This document shows, piece by piece, positions 22,161 through 35,149 of a stretch of 64,000 nucleotides of DNA. The number at the start of each line of letters is the position of its first letter. Position 1 is the first letter of the stretch. Below the pieces are notes generated by a model that saw only the letters and a program-made list of their open reading frames with translations, had not been told where the DNA came from and made no database searches. Made by a program: the position numbers and the translations under genes. Location of the stretch: contig NC_064435.1 in the NCBI RefSeq assembly GCF_023343835.1, positions 68,210,134 to 68,274,133 on the forward strand. Direction: 5' to 3'. The DNA comes from Lagopus muta (Eukaryota > Chordata > Aves > Galliformes > Phasianidae).

Positions 22161-24880
22161 ATTTAGCATCATTTCATCAGAGCCCCGGGACACTCCTGCA
22201 GCACGGTGATGTGTCCTGTCGGATGGCTCACTTCAATGGTGCTGCCCCTTTGTGAAAGTGCTGTGCTCCCCAGCTTCAAAGCCGATGGAAAATGAATTCT
22301 GAACAAAAATAAGATCTATAAAAGCTAATTTGCACGAGTCAGTGTTTGCTTTGGGCTCTGCAGATTTATCAAATACACAACTGCAAATAATGAGGAGTAT
22401 TTTTTACCCTAAAGGTAAATCAATACTAAATTATATTTAGCACCTCTTATAAACATCAGATAATTGGAGTTTGGCTATATGGATCATTCCGCAGCCCTTA
22501 GCACTGCTCTGTTTGCTGTTCTTTTAGAACTGTTCTTTTAGCATTTCCAGGAATTTGTCAGTAGACCCAGAGGGATGGGATGCAACAATGTGATAAAATT
22601 GCCAGCATCTCTTCAGAAGGGATCAGGCTGGAAGCTCCCTGCTCAGTCACTGTTGCTTCAGCCTTTGTGAAGTGACAGCTGCGTCTGGACCTCAAAGAGT
22701 CTTTCTGCCCAGCTTCCAAAATACAGCCCTCTCCATTGCTATAGAACTAAAATCCAAATCTCAAATACACTCTCACCGTGGTTTTTCAGTCATCCTGGTG
22801 ATGGGATCTTTCAGTTCCTCTGGCTATCTTGCTCTGTGTGGAAATTAAGCATTCTTTGAGCAGTGGAAAGAAAAGGTTTGATGTAACACATGAAAAGCAA
22901 TGGAGGAGCCATTGACTGATTATCTGAGAAGGGCTCGTTATCTTCCCCATCTGTATAAGATCTCCAAATTATGTGTTTCTTTAAACTGTGTAAGAAATAG
23001 AAGTAACAGAGAAGTCCACCTGGCAATAAAAAACATGATGGGTTTAACTGGAGAATGACAAAATATCAGTCTCTGTTAAAAGTACCAGCTATCATTTTCC
23101 TTGTGGGAAGATTATTTGACATGTCTAAATTCCCCTGGCACATCACAATAACAGTATGTTTTATCAATAGCTTATTTCCAGTATGCCTGTTTTCACCTGA
23201 ATCTGAGAAGTAATGTCAATTAGAATCAGAAGTCAGCCCTTTGTGTCTGACACTACCGCTGAGTTAAGTGGAGTTTGCTGTCAGGCTACAGCAGATAAGA
23301 ACCTGATGCTTTGATTCACCATGTTATTTGAATGGATATTTGGATTAAAAACTAATACAGATATTCAGTCAACAAATAGAATGTATTTTAGACATTCATA
23401 GTTATAACTTGCAGCCATTTCTGTTCAACAGTGAGAACCATCAAAATCAGCAGTACCTCATTTATTGACTAATTATTAGCTAAATTTTTCTTCCTTATAT
23501 CCTATCAGTGAAAACAACAAAAATGGTCAGGTTTTTGCTCAGTTACTGTGCCAGTTAAGCAGCATAAAGCTGAGTCCTTGCTGAATACAAAGCACTGTTT
23601 CAGAGCTTATAATTTTAAGTATGCTGACGCAAAATTGAAAAGTGAGTGATTGCAAACAGCACTAAATATTAAGGGAAATATGGCAGTGTGCAAATGCTAA
23701 ATTGTAAAAGCAATCCAAGACTGCAAGAAGCAATTAGTCAGTTCTTGTCCTGTCAAGTATTTTCACCATATAAATAAATCCATTGCCTATTGATCACCAG
23801 TTGCTGGCTGTTCTGCTTAATAACTGGCAGAATGTTCTCCAGAGAATGAAAGTTCCAGAATTATGAGATTATAACATGAGTACTTTGCAATGATTGCATG
23901 AGAAATCTTGCCTTGAGAAACAGAGTAGTTTTTTTCTAGTATTTGGAAGGGAAGAAATTCCAACATGGTGTATTTCAGATTAAATCTGAATATGAGCAAA
24001 AAGGAGAAAGAATTTGGAAGTAAAATCTAAATATATTTAGTTGTGTCAGATGTGGCTCCGCAGGCACAAGAAGCTGGAATTCAAACATGATATCCATCTT
24101 TGCTTAAGGGAAAGGGTGCTTTAAACACATCCAGTAGAAGTATGGAGCAGGCTAGCTTGCTTTAAATCCTGTAACAAGAATGGTCTTTGAGCTACTGCTA
24201 AAGCTTCCTCTCCTCCCTCTTTGCGGAGTTGAGGAAACATGACTTAGTTTCTTGTGATGAGGGAAGTCTGCTCTGTGACCGTTACCCACTATAACTCAGT
24301 TAAAATATCCGAATGGAAGAAATAATAGAATTTAACCATCAAATGTAGGGATATCCAGTTCATACTAAAGCAGTACTAACTAGGTTGGTTATTTGAGATT
24401 AGTGAATATTGTTAGATAAACGTGCATACAGTGATTTAAGATTAAAAATAGCTATAAATATACAACTAGTTATTAACTTCCTTGTTGCCCTACAACTTGG
24501 AGAGTATTTTCCTATTTGAGGGGGGAAAAAGGCAAAACAGAATCTTGTGTTCCAAGGAGAGGTATAGATAGACAGAAGATAGATGGACAGATAGTCTGAC
24601 ACTTAATCAGTGAATCAGAAAGTATACAGACACAGAAAGATTTAGAAAGAAAATTGCATGGTTCATCATTTAAGTAATCATATTGCACACCTACCTTTAT
24701 CTCCACGGAGAGAGCAGGAAATTACTGGCTTGTAAGCCAGACATCTGTACTGGGCAGTTAAGTAGAATTTGTAATAAAGCATAGAATGAGAGGCCATGTA
24801 GATCAGCGTGACCCATTTGGGATGAGTAGCACAAATTATGCAACAGAAAATCTCGTTTTTGTAAAATTCTAATGAATTTT
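22161..24880. other. Gene-free intergenic stretch
   Basis: AT-rich DNA with no supported gene or recognisable element. Open frames are all short. Confidence 0.5.
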
Positions 24881-25950
24881 TCAAGGGGTCGGCAAGCATG
24901 TGGATAAGAGAGCTCTAATTGATACAATCTATTTGAATTTCCCAATTGGCTTTTGGCAAATTCCTTAACAAAAGTCTTCTAAGGAACTAAAAGAATGGCA
25001 TAAGAGGAGAAATCCTGGCATGAATGAAGAAGTAATTGCCAAATAGGAAAAACGGAGTAGGAACAAATATTTAATTCTTTCATGGGTGGGTGATTCCCAA
25101 AAGAACTCTAGAGGGATCTGTGCTGAAATGTGTGCCATTTGACGTGCTCGTCCGTGACCCAGAAAATAAATCATACAGTGGAATGAGAGAATTGGTTTAT
25201 GAGGTTAGTCTGGGGAGTAAAGTTGAGTACAGGTTGTAGGAAAGTGTAGAAGGAAACCTGGAGAGGCTTGGTAACAGCGAAAAAAATGTCCGAACAAATG
25301 CAAATAGTTCAGGTAAAATGGTAAAATAGGTAAAATGACACACAGAGCAAAAGAAAAAAGTAAATTCATGACCTGATGGTGACTCATGGCTGATGGCCTC
25401 TTGCTCCACAAGATCAACACTCTGGGACAGCAAAAGAAAGTTTTGTGAAAATATCAGCTTACAGCTCAGCCGTGATCAGAAGTCGTACAGAGAGTTAGGA
25501 ATTGTTAGGAATTTGAGGACAAAGTAGAAAATGTCATTATGACACTGCATAAATTCACAGTTCACCCCAACCTTGAATACTGTGTGCAGTTCTGGTTCCC
25601 AGGAGTAGACTTGGGAAGAAGCGAGAGAAGGGCTGCCAAGATGAAATGGCAGTATGAATGGTAAATAAGACATGGTTCAGTACTAGAAAACTGAATAGGC
25701 AAGGACTTGTCAGCTTGAGTGAGAGCCCAATGAAGATGTCTTTAACAGAAGCTTTGCTCTATCTGTACTGTCATGAGTGTCTGGAAGATAAACTGTTTTT
25801 CCAGCACAAGAACCAGGACCCAGTGAGGCCAACAGAACACAAATTCAAAGCACACATACACCAAAGGAACAGGTGATTTTCGTCATGAAAAGTTTAGCAG
25901 CCTTGGAGAATAACTTCCCAATTGATGCTACAGACAGCAAAAGCTTAATT
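24880..25950 (+). repeat. Ancient CR1/L3-like LINE relic
   Basis: A heavily eroded LINE in plus orientation. Landmarks in order: near 24925 'tatttgaatttc.caattggcttttggcaaa' (the RT block usually 'ggatttcagtaaagcatttgacaaa'); near 25110 'ctagagggatctgtgctg' (usually 'ccgcagggatctgt'); near 25495 'gttaggaattgttaggaa'; near 25570 TTGAATACTGTGTGCAGTTC; near 25705 'aggacttgtcagcttg'; near 25805 'cacaagaaccagg'. These follow the order of an L3/CR1 RT domain and 3' UTR. Much is lost or shifted, so no protein survives. It is clearly older than the other CR1 copies here. Confidence 0.65.
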
Positions 25951-28900
25951 GATTTGAAAGGGAAATGGAACAAATGCTTGGTAGTGTGTTGGAAGAGTGG
26001 TAGATAAATTATGTCTGGCTTAGGAAATCCCCCAAACTGAAGGCATTCCAAGTCCAAGACAGCATTCAGGAGTGTTCTCATCCATATTTGTCATGTCCTC
26101 ACTCTGTAGCATTTGCTTCTGATTACTGCTGAGCCTTTATCTGAATCTGTGTTGTCACTGTTAGCTGTCCCATATGTTGGAACTTTCCAAGAATGACATG
26201 CTGTGTAGGATGTAGGCAAACTGCATGGTGGTTTTTTACAAAGCAGAGCATAACAAGGTTGATTTGAAACTGTTTTTACAGGTGCAGGGTCTGAAAAAAA
26301 AAACTCTATTCACCATTTTCATGTATGATAATATACTCCATATAAATGACCTTTCTAGTGTAATATGGCACAATGGAGTGTTTAATTAGAGATATTGTCA
26401 CCATTTTTTTCTCAGAAATATAAAAAGACACAAATTATTCATCTTTTTGTCCATCTCTGGAGCAGTGATTCTCCTCCTAGCTCTGATTTTCTGCCACTGG
26501 CCAATAAAATGGAATTAGTAAATAAAGTAAATACAGAATACTTGTTCCAATTATAGATCTTTTTTTTCTCCTTCAGTCTTTCCACTTTCTTTCTCACTTT
26601 GCTCCTATTTTCTTCTGCATGAATGTATCTAATCCATGGATCCCTTTCTCATTCTGTCTCTGCAGATCCAGAAATGTATGTTGAAATTTTATGTAATTAA
26701 CCGGGGGCATCACCTACCTAAAAATCAATTTTATAAGCCAGCTACCCTTCCTTGTTTTGGCTGCACCAGGTGATAAACAAAAGAGAAGCAGTAAAGGTGG
26801 ATGTGTGCAACATAAAGAATACTGTTTTCCTGTTCTTGATATATCAAGTTGATGGTATTTATATCTAAGATGGTTTTGGACTCATTCCAAAGTGTACAAT
26901 ATTTTCATATCTTAATGTAAAAAATAAAGTGATAAACAATTTTCCCAGAATATTTTTGTTATTCAGCTGAATAAGAGGTGTAATGATAGTTTCCATGCAG
27001 ATGAGGTATTTAGCAACGTGCTCATTAATTACTTGTAAAAATACATTTCTTACCACAAACTAGTGGGATGGTGCAGTTATGCATCATGGCTTGATCCCAT
27101 TCTTACTGAAATAATCCATATTTATTTATCAAAGAAGTAGCAGGATCAGGAGTTTGTTCATGCAGTAATTTTGTTCTTCTAAATCTAGTAAATGTGGACC
27201 TGACCCAAGGATCACTGAGCACTGTGGGACATACCAATGGACTTAGGGTGAGAGAGTGTCCTCACAACTCTAGCTCCAAGGAGGCCATCAAAACACAGCA
27301 AAAGACTTAATTATATGCTTCAGAACGGCAAACTTATTTTCATATCTGATTCTTCCCCTGGAATATTAATCTTATTCATTAGACTGGGTTTCTATTGCAT
27401 CCAGATTGCCACCACATGGCATTTAAAACAAAGTTAAGATCTATTCTTCTGAAATGCAGAGTCACTTTCATTATGTATCAAGTACCTCTACATGATTTTT
27501 TTTTCTAGAAGTCTGAAAAAGATACATATATTATCTCCTCCAAGAAGAATATTCATTACATAATAGCAATAAGTAAGACTGATTTGCCTTTTTATGCTTT
27601 CTCTTTCTTCTTTTTTGCATTCTTTCTTCTTTCTTTCTTTCTTGTTTTCTTCCCTGAAACGCAAACTAACTAATGTGATTTAAAACTGTCTCCTTCATTA
27701 CCTGAGAAGGAGGAAAGAAGGCACAGGAGTATTCCATGCAGTAGGATATACCAAGATTTCAGACCAAATGTATGCTAGCAAATGAAGTAGACCTGGGACC
27801 ATCCTCCAGCACTGGTATGCAATGACCTTATCTACATTCTAGCTCCTAAAATGTGCCTGAAAGCACTTCTTGGTCCAGACCAAAAAAAGTTAAGTGGGGA
27901 CTATTATAAGTGTTAAACACAGTGGAATGCATGTGTATCTGTGTTTGTGCCCCGACACTTTTCGTTTTTCTAAGTGCTATAATTCATGATGCATGAGAAA
28001 AAAGGCAGAAAAAAATGAACTAGTGCTCCTATGGGGTTCAAAATGAAACAAATCATAAAATCAGAAAAAATATTTAGCATTTCAGATTTTTTCCTGTGGT
28101 GAAAAATGTGTAAATCATATGTCCACGACATTGTATAGAGTCACTGTTCACACTGGAAGTAATCATGGGGCCTGCCTGTATTTCCTGCAGGGAGGCTGGA
28201 ATCAGCAAGCATGACAGGATCCAGATGGATAAAAATGAAGGGTCTCATGAACACCAGAACAGCTCAGAAGTTACCTCCAGTTCAGACTCAGATTGCCAGA
28301 TCTCCCATGCTCTTTCAGAACTACTCAGCTTCAAACTCATCACAGTATATTAGTTGTGAGCAGTGGGTAGCAGTAGGCTTCAGGGAACTCCAAAACAATG
28401 GGGCAAAAGGTTTGACATGTAGCTTCTTCCCCCCATGCTGTTGTGTGGATATCCTGGACACTGTTATAGCCACTCAACTCTCTGGTGTACCTTGCCATGT
28501 TTTGTCAGCAAGGTCAGGCAGCAGTTGCAAAGGTCCTTCCCAAAAAGCACTGAACTAAAGACTCTTGCTATTTATTTTTTTTTTCAGAGGATTCAATAAC
28601 TCTCCAATTTTAAAGTCATTGTCCACACTCTTGTGTGTTCTTATTTCACTCTTTCTACAATCTGCCTCATCTCTAGGTAGGTTATGTCCAGCATTCAGTC
28701 TTAAAATAGGTTTTACTCATAGAAGTTGTCTGGGTGAGACTGTAATTTATAGCTATCTATTCTTTCCACATCTTTTTCTAGCCAATGAAGAAATGCTTTA
28801 TTATCCAGTTAGTTTTGTTCTGTGTATTCTGTGCTTTAATCAAATAATTTAATCATCTTTCTGTTCTCTGTATGATAAATTAAACAAATGGAATTCTTTA

Positions 28901-29854
28901 CATAATTTTTTTGGATCACTTTCAGCTTTTCCTGCAGCGTTTCCAATTTTTCAATATCATCAGAAAAGGGAAGATGATCTGCACCTTGAAATCTGGTATT
29001 GGTCTCTGCAGAGATATGGATCCCTGTTCTCCCATGCCTTGTGCTGCTCACTCCTTTCCTGTTAATATACTGCAGGACTGCAAAACTCCTTTGCTGTAAA
29101 ATTCCACTGGGAGTTTGGGCTGATCTGCTGATATGTTATGAATCCTAATTTCCTTTCCCGATTGCCACTATAGTAAATATATTCTTCAGTTAAATAAACT
29201 AGCACAATTTGCTCACAGGACTTTTGAATTATGTGTGTTAAAATACATTTATTTCACAAACCTGACTATTCAATTTAGGCTGCCTTCACACTATTTGTCA
29301 CTTCACCAGCCTTCCTATGAGCTCTTTCCTTTACATGCAATTTTATATTTACCTCCAGATCATCGACACAACCATTAAGTTATGCCAGAACAGGTTCTTT
29401 GGGGAGCCCTACCAGTACTATTGCCAAATAAAAGTCTTCTTGGGAGTGTCTCAGGGAGCAGATCACCTACTCTGCCGTGTTGCTCCCAGAATTGATTTCA
29501 GAGTGATCTGGCTCACTTTATGTGAGATGAAAGCCAAGTCAAGTCTGGCATAAGGGATTGCTCCAGGGCCCTCTTCTTACAAACTATATGGATGAGGTTG
29601 TATCAGACTTGCCTTGCTCAGCTTGTTAGTCCAACCCTTACTCCAAAAAGCTTCATGTCCTTGCGTGTCTCCACAAGCCCTGCCTCAGGCCACACTGCAT
29701 GCATCTTCATTGTCATCTTACAAAAACACCATTTGCAGGAGTACTCAGTCCTTCATTTTCTAGGATGGCAACTTTAGTAGCACATGCTCTTAGATGGACT
29801 AAAGATGGAGGTGCTGGCTGGGAAGTTCAGTGTGGGTAATAGTCCACTACGGTC

Positions 29855-29892
29855 CCTGTGGAATTCATGTCTTCCTGTGGAATTCATGTCTT
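29855..29892. repeat. Perfect 19-bp direct tandem duplication
   Basis: The 19-base unit CCTGTGGAATTCATGTCTT occurs twice back to back without mismatch. It looks like a simple recent duplication in intergenic DNA. Confidence 0.95.
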
Positions 29893-31729
29893 CCTCAATC
29901 CTCTTCTCTCCAAGGATACTTTTGAAAGGGAGCTGAGCTCTGCTTGAGCCCATCTTAGCAGGCACATACTGTTTCCAGGAGCATGAAGATTCAGGAGACA
30001 CAGAGAGTCCTGAGGGCTATAACAGGCAAGGCTGACTGTATAGAGAAAAGGGTCCCTGGTACCAGAATGGGGCTGAGAGAAGAGGAAGCAACTAGCTGTT
30101 ATACAAATGGAAATAAGATAAGGTTATTAAGGAATCGTTTGGTCCCCTGCCTGCTGAAGGCCCTGCTGCCATGGGTTTGACATCAGCCCTTCTGCTGTCT
30201 TCTCTCTGTCACCAGAACCACAGTGGCAAACTTAACAGTTTCCTTGCCTGTGACAGGTGTCACAGGTTTGGACAAGGCCTTGGCCCAAACTCACAAGGCA
30301 CTTAAATAAACCCACATTTCTTATCTAGAAACCTGGATAAAGCATCTGGTTTTCACGTGCTTTCATGCTTTTGGATTTCTATACAAATGCCACATTGGCT
30401 CAGATTCAAAAAAATATGATTCCTGTGTCAAGATTGGTAGAAATGGATGCGTGTAGATGAAGGTTCAGTTTAACCCATCATCCAACTCTGTGGCTACAGC
30501 TGTACGGCAAGAAGGGAAGTACATCCTGCTCTTGACAGACCTATTCCCAGCTAGTAAACGAGAATGCTTCCAGGACTCCAGCATAAATTTACTTCTACTG
30601 TTCTCCTGTAGAGGATGTTGGGAGACAAAATGTGTATTGTTGCTAAATCTAACAGAGAGAAATCTCCACATGTTGGCATGCTAATGACATCCCAGTATGC
30701 TTTTGATAATTCAAGATCTCTGTGTGCATCTTTAGGCAAATGGCCTGGGCAGGAAAAGAACCACTCATCTGCACCAACACCATAAGTGGGACAAAAGCAA
30801 CGTCTCTTTCCCTTTCTGTAGATGTTAGTTTTTTCATGGCCTGTCTGTCTTCCTGGGACATCTCTCCAACCAAGGACCGGTGATCTACCAGCTGGTGGCA
30901 GCAGCAGCTTCCCCAGGATCAGCATGTTCAGCAAGATCACAGTTCCTGTGGACAGTAAATGACAGGCTATGTAAATACATGCTTCTCACTTTTGAGGAAT
31001 TGAGTCATTGCCAGTAATCTTTCAACCTAACTATTTCTTAAAGCTTTTCTAATCCTTTGTAACCCCCTATGAACTTTTTTGCAGAGTAGTTTGGGAGTTA
31101 TAATCGGCAGTTTGTGAAACATGAAGCTAAAGCATGATGACAATGCTGATCGAAGCATTTTCTAAGCCCTTTGGAAATAAGAGGAATAGTTCATTACCCA
31201 TAAATGCTTTCCTACTGACCTTTCTTATAGCTGTATGCTGTAAAGAGGAAGACAAGTGAAAGTGGTTAGATTTAAAGAAATCCTGAGGATTGACTGGAGT
31301 CAAAGAAAAAGCATCATCAGTATCAGACATTGTCACTTTAGAGGATGAAAGAAGGCAGATAAATACTCAAAGGTGCTCACTGACATTGCTGAGTTGTGCA
31401 AAGAAAGAATCAGAATCATAGAAGAGAAGATGAATAAACAGTTTGCTTGCTGGAAGAAAAAAAAAAACGTTTTCAGATTTGCAAAGAATTTGATAAATAA
31501 AACTTCAGTTGGTTCTGAGAAGGAGACCATGTTCCATGCTGTAAAGGGAATCAATGGCACCTGCAAGTTGGTCTAGGTAAATAACTCTAAAAGAGTTCCA
31601 GATCTAGAAGCTGACTTAATCCTGAGGATATTAGCAGAGTATGCAAGCCTTAGGATTTTAATGCCACCTGTAACAATCTGTCTGCAGATCTGCAGAAGAA
31701 CTTGAAAAGACCAGCAGAAGACAAAAAAT

Positions 31730-31782
31730 GGATATATATATAGATATATATATATATACGTATACATATACCCATATATATA
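31730..31782. repeat. TA-rich microsatellite
   Basis: Alternating TA runs interrupted by GA, CG and CC. It is probably length-variable. Confidence 0.9.
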
Positions 31783-32599
31783 GTTTCCAACTCCATTGGA
31801 AACCCTGAGGCACGGAATTTATTGTTAGTGAAATGTGAATCAACAGTGATCTAATCTCTTTTCTTACCCACTTGGAGATGCTGGCACATCAGATGCCAAG
31901 AGACTCATAATATAAGCCTCGTTTTCTCTCTCTGAGCATTCTCCTATTCTATTCTGTTTCACAGTGAATGTCTGTAGGCTTCTCAGGCTCTGTCCCACAG
32001 GAGTGAAGGATACTGCTTCCAAAACTTGGGAGAGTATTCTAGTCCTTCATTCATCAGATAGCTGAAATCCTTTAGATTTCCAGTCCAAATGTATTCAGGA
32101 TTAGTCACGGTGCAGCCATTTGATCATGTGATGAAGTCAATATCCCTCTCTGACATTTACTTCTCAAATACATTTATACAGTGTCACACCCCCATTCAGT
32201 CCTTTCCGGACTATACTAAATAAGACCAGATCTTCTAATTCTCCTAAGACAGTGTGCATTTTGTTCTTGTAAACATCCTAAGAGAGCCTGAGATGTCCTT
32301 CAGCAGCACCAGTGTGCTCCCTGTGAGGCTGCGGGCTGCTGCTAGATGTGAGCTTTGAACGCTGTCTAGTTTCACTAATCAGTGCACAATGGCTGGGCTT
32401 GAAATCAACTCCAGGTAAATATGCAAGTGACGTATCTGCCAGATGTCAATCAATGTTTTGTAGCACTAGAGAAGCAACTAGTTCTGCTCCAAAAAATAAA
32501 AAAGACAGTGTTGGAGATTGCAGAGCAGTTCAGTTTGACTTCTATACCTGGGAAATTAATAAGGAAGTATGACAATGAATATGGCTAAATCATCAAATC

Positions 32600-33195
32600 A
32601 CACAGAATCTCAGAATTGCAGGGGTTGGAATCAAGAGAACAATCATTGAACATCCTGAGTTGGAACAGACCCATAAGCATCATTGTGGCTCTGTAAAGAA
32701 CTACCCAAAGCTCAAACCCTATGTCTGCCAGCACTGTCCTAACGCTCCTTGAACTCCATCAGCTTGGGGCCATGCTCACTGCCCTGAGGAATCTGTTCTA
32801 TGCTCACCGCCCTCTGATGAAGAATCTTTCCCTCATCCCCAGCTGCCCCTCCCCGATGCAGCTCCATTGTTCCCTCGGGCCCTGTCCCCATCACACAGAG
32901 CAGAGCTCAGCACTGCCCTGCACACCCTGTGAGGAGCTGCAGCCACCAACAGGCCTTCCCCCAGCTCCTCTGCTCTCCGAAACCATCGGACCTCAGCTGC
33001 TCCTCATATGTCTTACTTTCAGACCCTTCACCATCTTTGTGGCCCTCCTTTGTATACTCTTTCATAGTTCTATGTCCTTCTTACATTGTGGCACCCAAAC
33101 TCAAGGTGAGAATGTATTAGCACAGAGCAGAGTGGGACAGCCCCTTCCCTTGCTCACCTGGCTGTGCTGGGCCTGATGCACTGCAGGATATAGTG
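32600..33195 (-). repeat. CR1 LINE fragment, about 600 bp
   Basis: A longer CR1 copy in minus orientation. After the degraded 3' end ('cagaatctcagaattgcaggggttgg'), it includes 'aacgctccttgaactccatcagc', 'ctgttccatgc'-like, 'ccctcatccccagctg', 'ccctgtccccatcacacagagcagagctcag', 'gccctcctttgtatactctttcat' and 'ggctgtgctgggcctgatgcac', in the usual CR1 order (quoted in parts). The plus frame at 32721-33176 (151 codons) is an antisense shadow of this repeat, not a gene. Confidence 0.9.
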
Positions 33196-34369
33196 TGTAG
33201 GAGACGATGGAGTAAGAATTGGTGAAGATTCCATAGAGATCTCAGACCAAAATCTGTTAAGAGCTTTCTTGAGCCACTGATGATGTAGATAAGGACCACC
33301 TAATCAACATAGAAGGATCCCCACTGTCAAGCTGTTTTATTCTGGTTTTCCTCAAGACATTATGGTTTTCCTAGAGTTGCAGCCATCAATATTCCATCCT
33401 GGACTAACCAACTAATTCCCTCACTGAGGAAGCCTAGGGCTGAAAAAGAAGAGTTTGCTACATCACAACAACATTTTTACCCTATAGGCAGCAGTGCACA
33501 GTCTGAACCAGATGTCACAGCAGCTCTGTGTCACAGCATAGCCCCATTTGTCAGGGCACACCTATCATGCCCTCACACCAACCCAACAGCTTTCTCATCG
33601 CCTCCACCATCCATCTTGTGCTGCTTTACAACTCAGGTGGCGACAAGCCACAGAGCTGCTGCTTGGCTCAGGTCTCCTTTTGCAGACCACCGGGTAGACA
33701 ACTCAGCAGTCACATGAGGAAGGTAAATAACCTTCATCATGTTAAATTGATGACCACAGCTCCTACTGCCAACTATCACAGAACACCACACAGTGACCTT
33801 TCAGTCTGAAACATTAACGAAGCCTACACAAAGGTTCCCTCCAGTTGCTAATTGGCATTCTGCTTCAGCTCAATGTATGTGCCCCACAGTCTCGACTGGC
33901 ACGAGATACTTGGGCAGGGATGGCTGCTGAGCATCCTGCTCTGCACAGCTGCCCACCAGGACTGTCCTGATCCATCCTATCCTGACCTGTCTCACCTTGA
34001 TCTGTCCTGCCACACCCCCATGCCTGCTCCAGCTGCAGGCAGACGGAACAGCCACGTCCTCCTGCACTCCCCCTGTACATACTGCTCCAGTCATATAGTC
34101 ACCAAAATGCAGACTGCTGTCTTACTGATTTAGAGCCCTTAATAATGCCATACTTGAAAAGCAAATATAATTCTGCTTCTTCTTGATCTTAAAAACAGCA
34201 AGATTATCTAACCTGTGGTTTATCAGACAGATCTGTCGTTTAGAAAACCTGGCAAAGACATTAGCTGTGTTTCACACCATCTGTTGATGGTGAATTATTA
34301 CCTGCTGAATGTGGACTCACTGGTAAAAGCAAGTGGTTAAATAACAGCAAGAAGAAAGAGAGGGAAACA
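33196..34369. other. Gene-free intergenic stretch
   Basis: No gene is supported. A weak pyrimidine-rich tandem of 'ccTGTCCTGATCC'-like units lies near 33960-34010. Frames on both strands at 33852-34133 overlap each other and are not supported. Confidence 0.4.
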
Positions 34370-34602
34370 ATCATTGAGATTGGAAAAGACCTCCAAGATC
34401 ATCTAGTCCTACCATCCGCACATCCCCTCCATGCTCACCAACCATGTCCCTCAGTGCCACATCTACACGTTTCCTGAACACCTCTAGGGACGGTGACTCC
34501 ACCACTTTCCTAGGCAGCTGTGCCACAGCCTCATCACTCCTTCTGTGAATACATTGTTCCTAATATCCAACCTGGACCTCCTCTGGCGCAACTTGAGGCC
34601 AA
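34370..34602 (-). repeat. CR1 LINE 3' fragment
   Basis: Contains 'ttggaaaagacctccaagatcatctagtc', 'ccatgtccctcagtgccacatctac', 'acctctagggacggtgactccacc' and 'tcctaatatccaacctggacctcctctggcgcaacttgag', in parts, in minus orientation. It is of the same subfamily as the plus-oriented copy at 61534-61770. A further small CR1-like scrap (GGAGACTCTGCAACCTGTCT and 'gggcaacctgtgccaca') lies at about 34830-34874. Confidence 0.93.
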
Positions 34603-35149
34603 AAATGTGGGCAGACTCCAGCATTACTATGAAAGCAGGTCAATTACTCAGTTTTTGATGAAAACATATTGTGTCCCATGGCACCTTTCAAAGTGTCCAG
34701 ATGGTTTCCTTTGGACTTCTTTATGTAAGTGCAGTAGTGGCAACTCTTCAAAACCATAGAAAACGGGGATGAGAACACCTAGGGAAGGGGATGCGTTGGA
34801 TGGAAAAAAGTGCTGTGGAATGTTGACTATCTCTAGAGGAGACTCTGCAACCTGTCTGGGCAACCTGTGCCACACAACAAGTGCAGGAGTGGGCACACAC
34901 AGAGAAATGCATGGACATATATGCACCTATACCATTTGAGAACCATGAAAATCTATCCGTTTCTATAGGTATACTTAAAATGTCTGATATGCGTGTTATG
35001 CATAGGTTAAGATCACAGATAGAATATGTATATTGAGTTGCGTCACTTTTGTGTGCTTTACAGGTAAGACTGTGTGTTTAGGAGTGTATACATACATACC
35101 TGCACCACGAATTTACACACAACGATGCGTTTCAGTCTAAGCACGCTCT

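Larger units (their letters stand above)
25951..32599. other. Gene-free intergenic stretch
   Basis: About 6.6 kb without a supported gene. It holds a polypyrimidine tract (CTTT-rich, about 27596-27653), a 19-bp direct duplication at 29855-29892 and a TA-rich microsatellite at 31730-31782. Open frames such as 28211-28558 plus (115 codons) and 30551-30940 minus (129 codons) show no domain, no codon periodicity I can judge and no splice context. Confidence 0.45.

Noticed and set aside
29380-29625. Possible CR1 RT scrap (QGPLLTNYMDEVVSDL)
   Set aside because: Resembles the 'QGPVLFNIFINDLDEG' block only loosely and neighbouring blocks are not found; too weak to call.
32721-33176. 151-codon plus frame
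   Set aside because: Lies inside a minus-oriented CR1; an antisense repeat frame.
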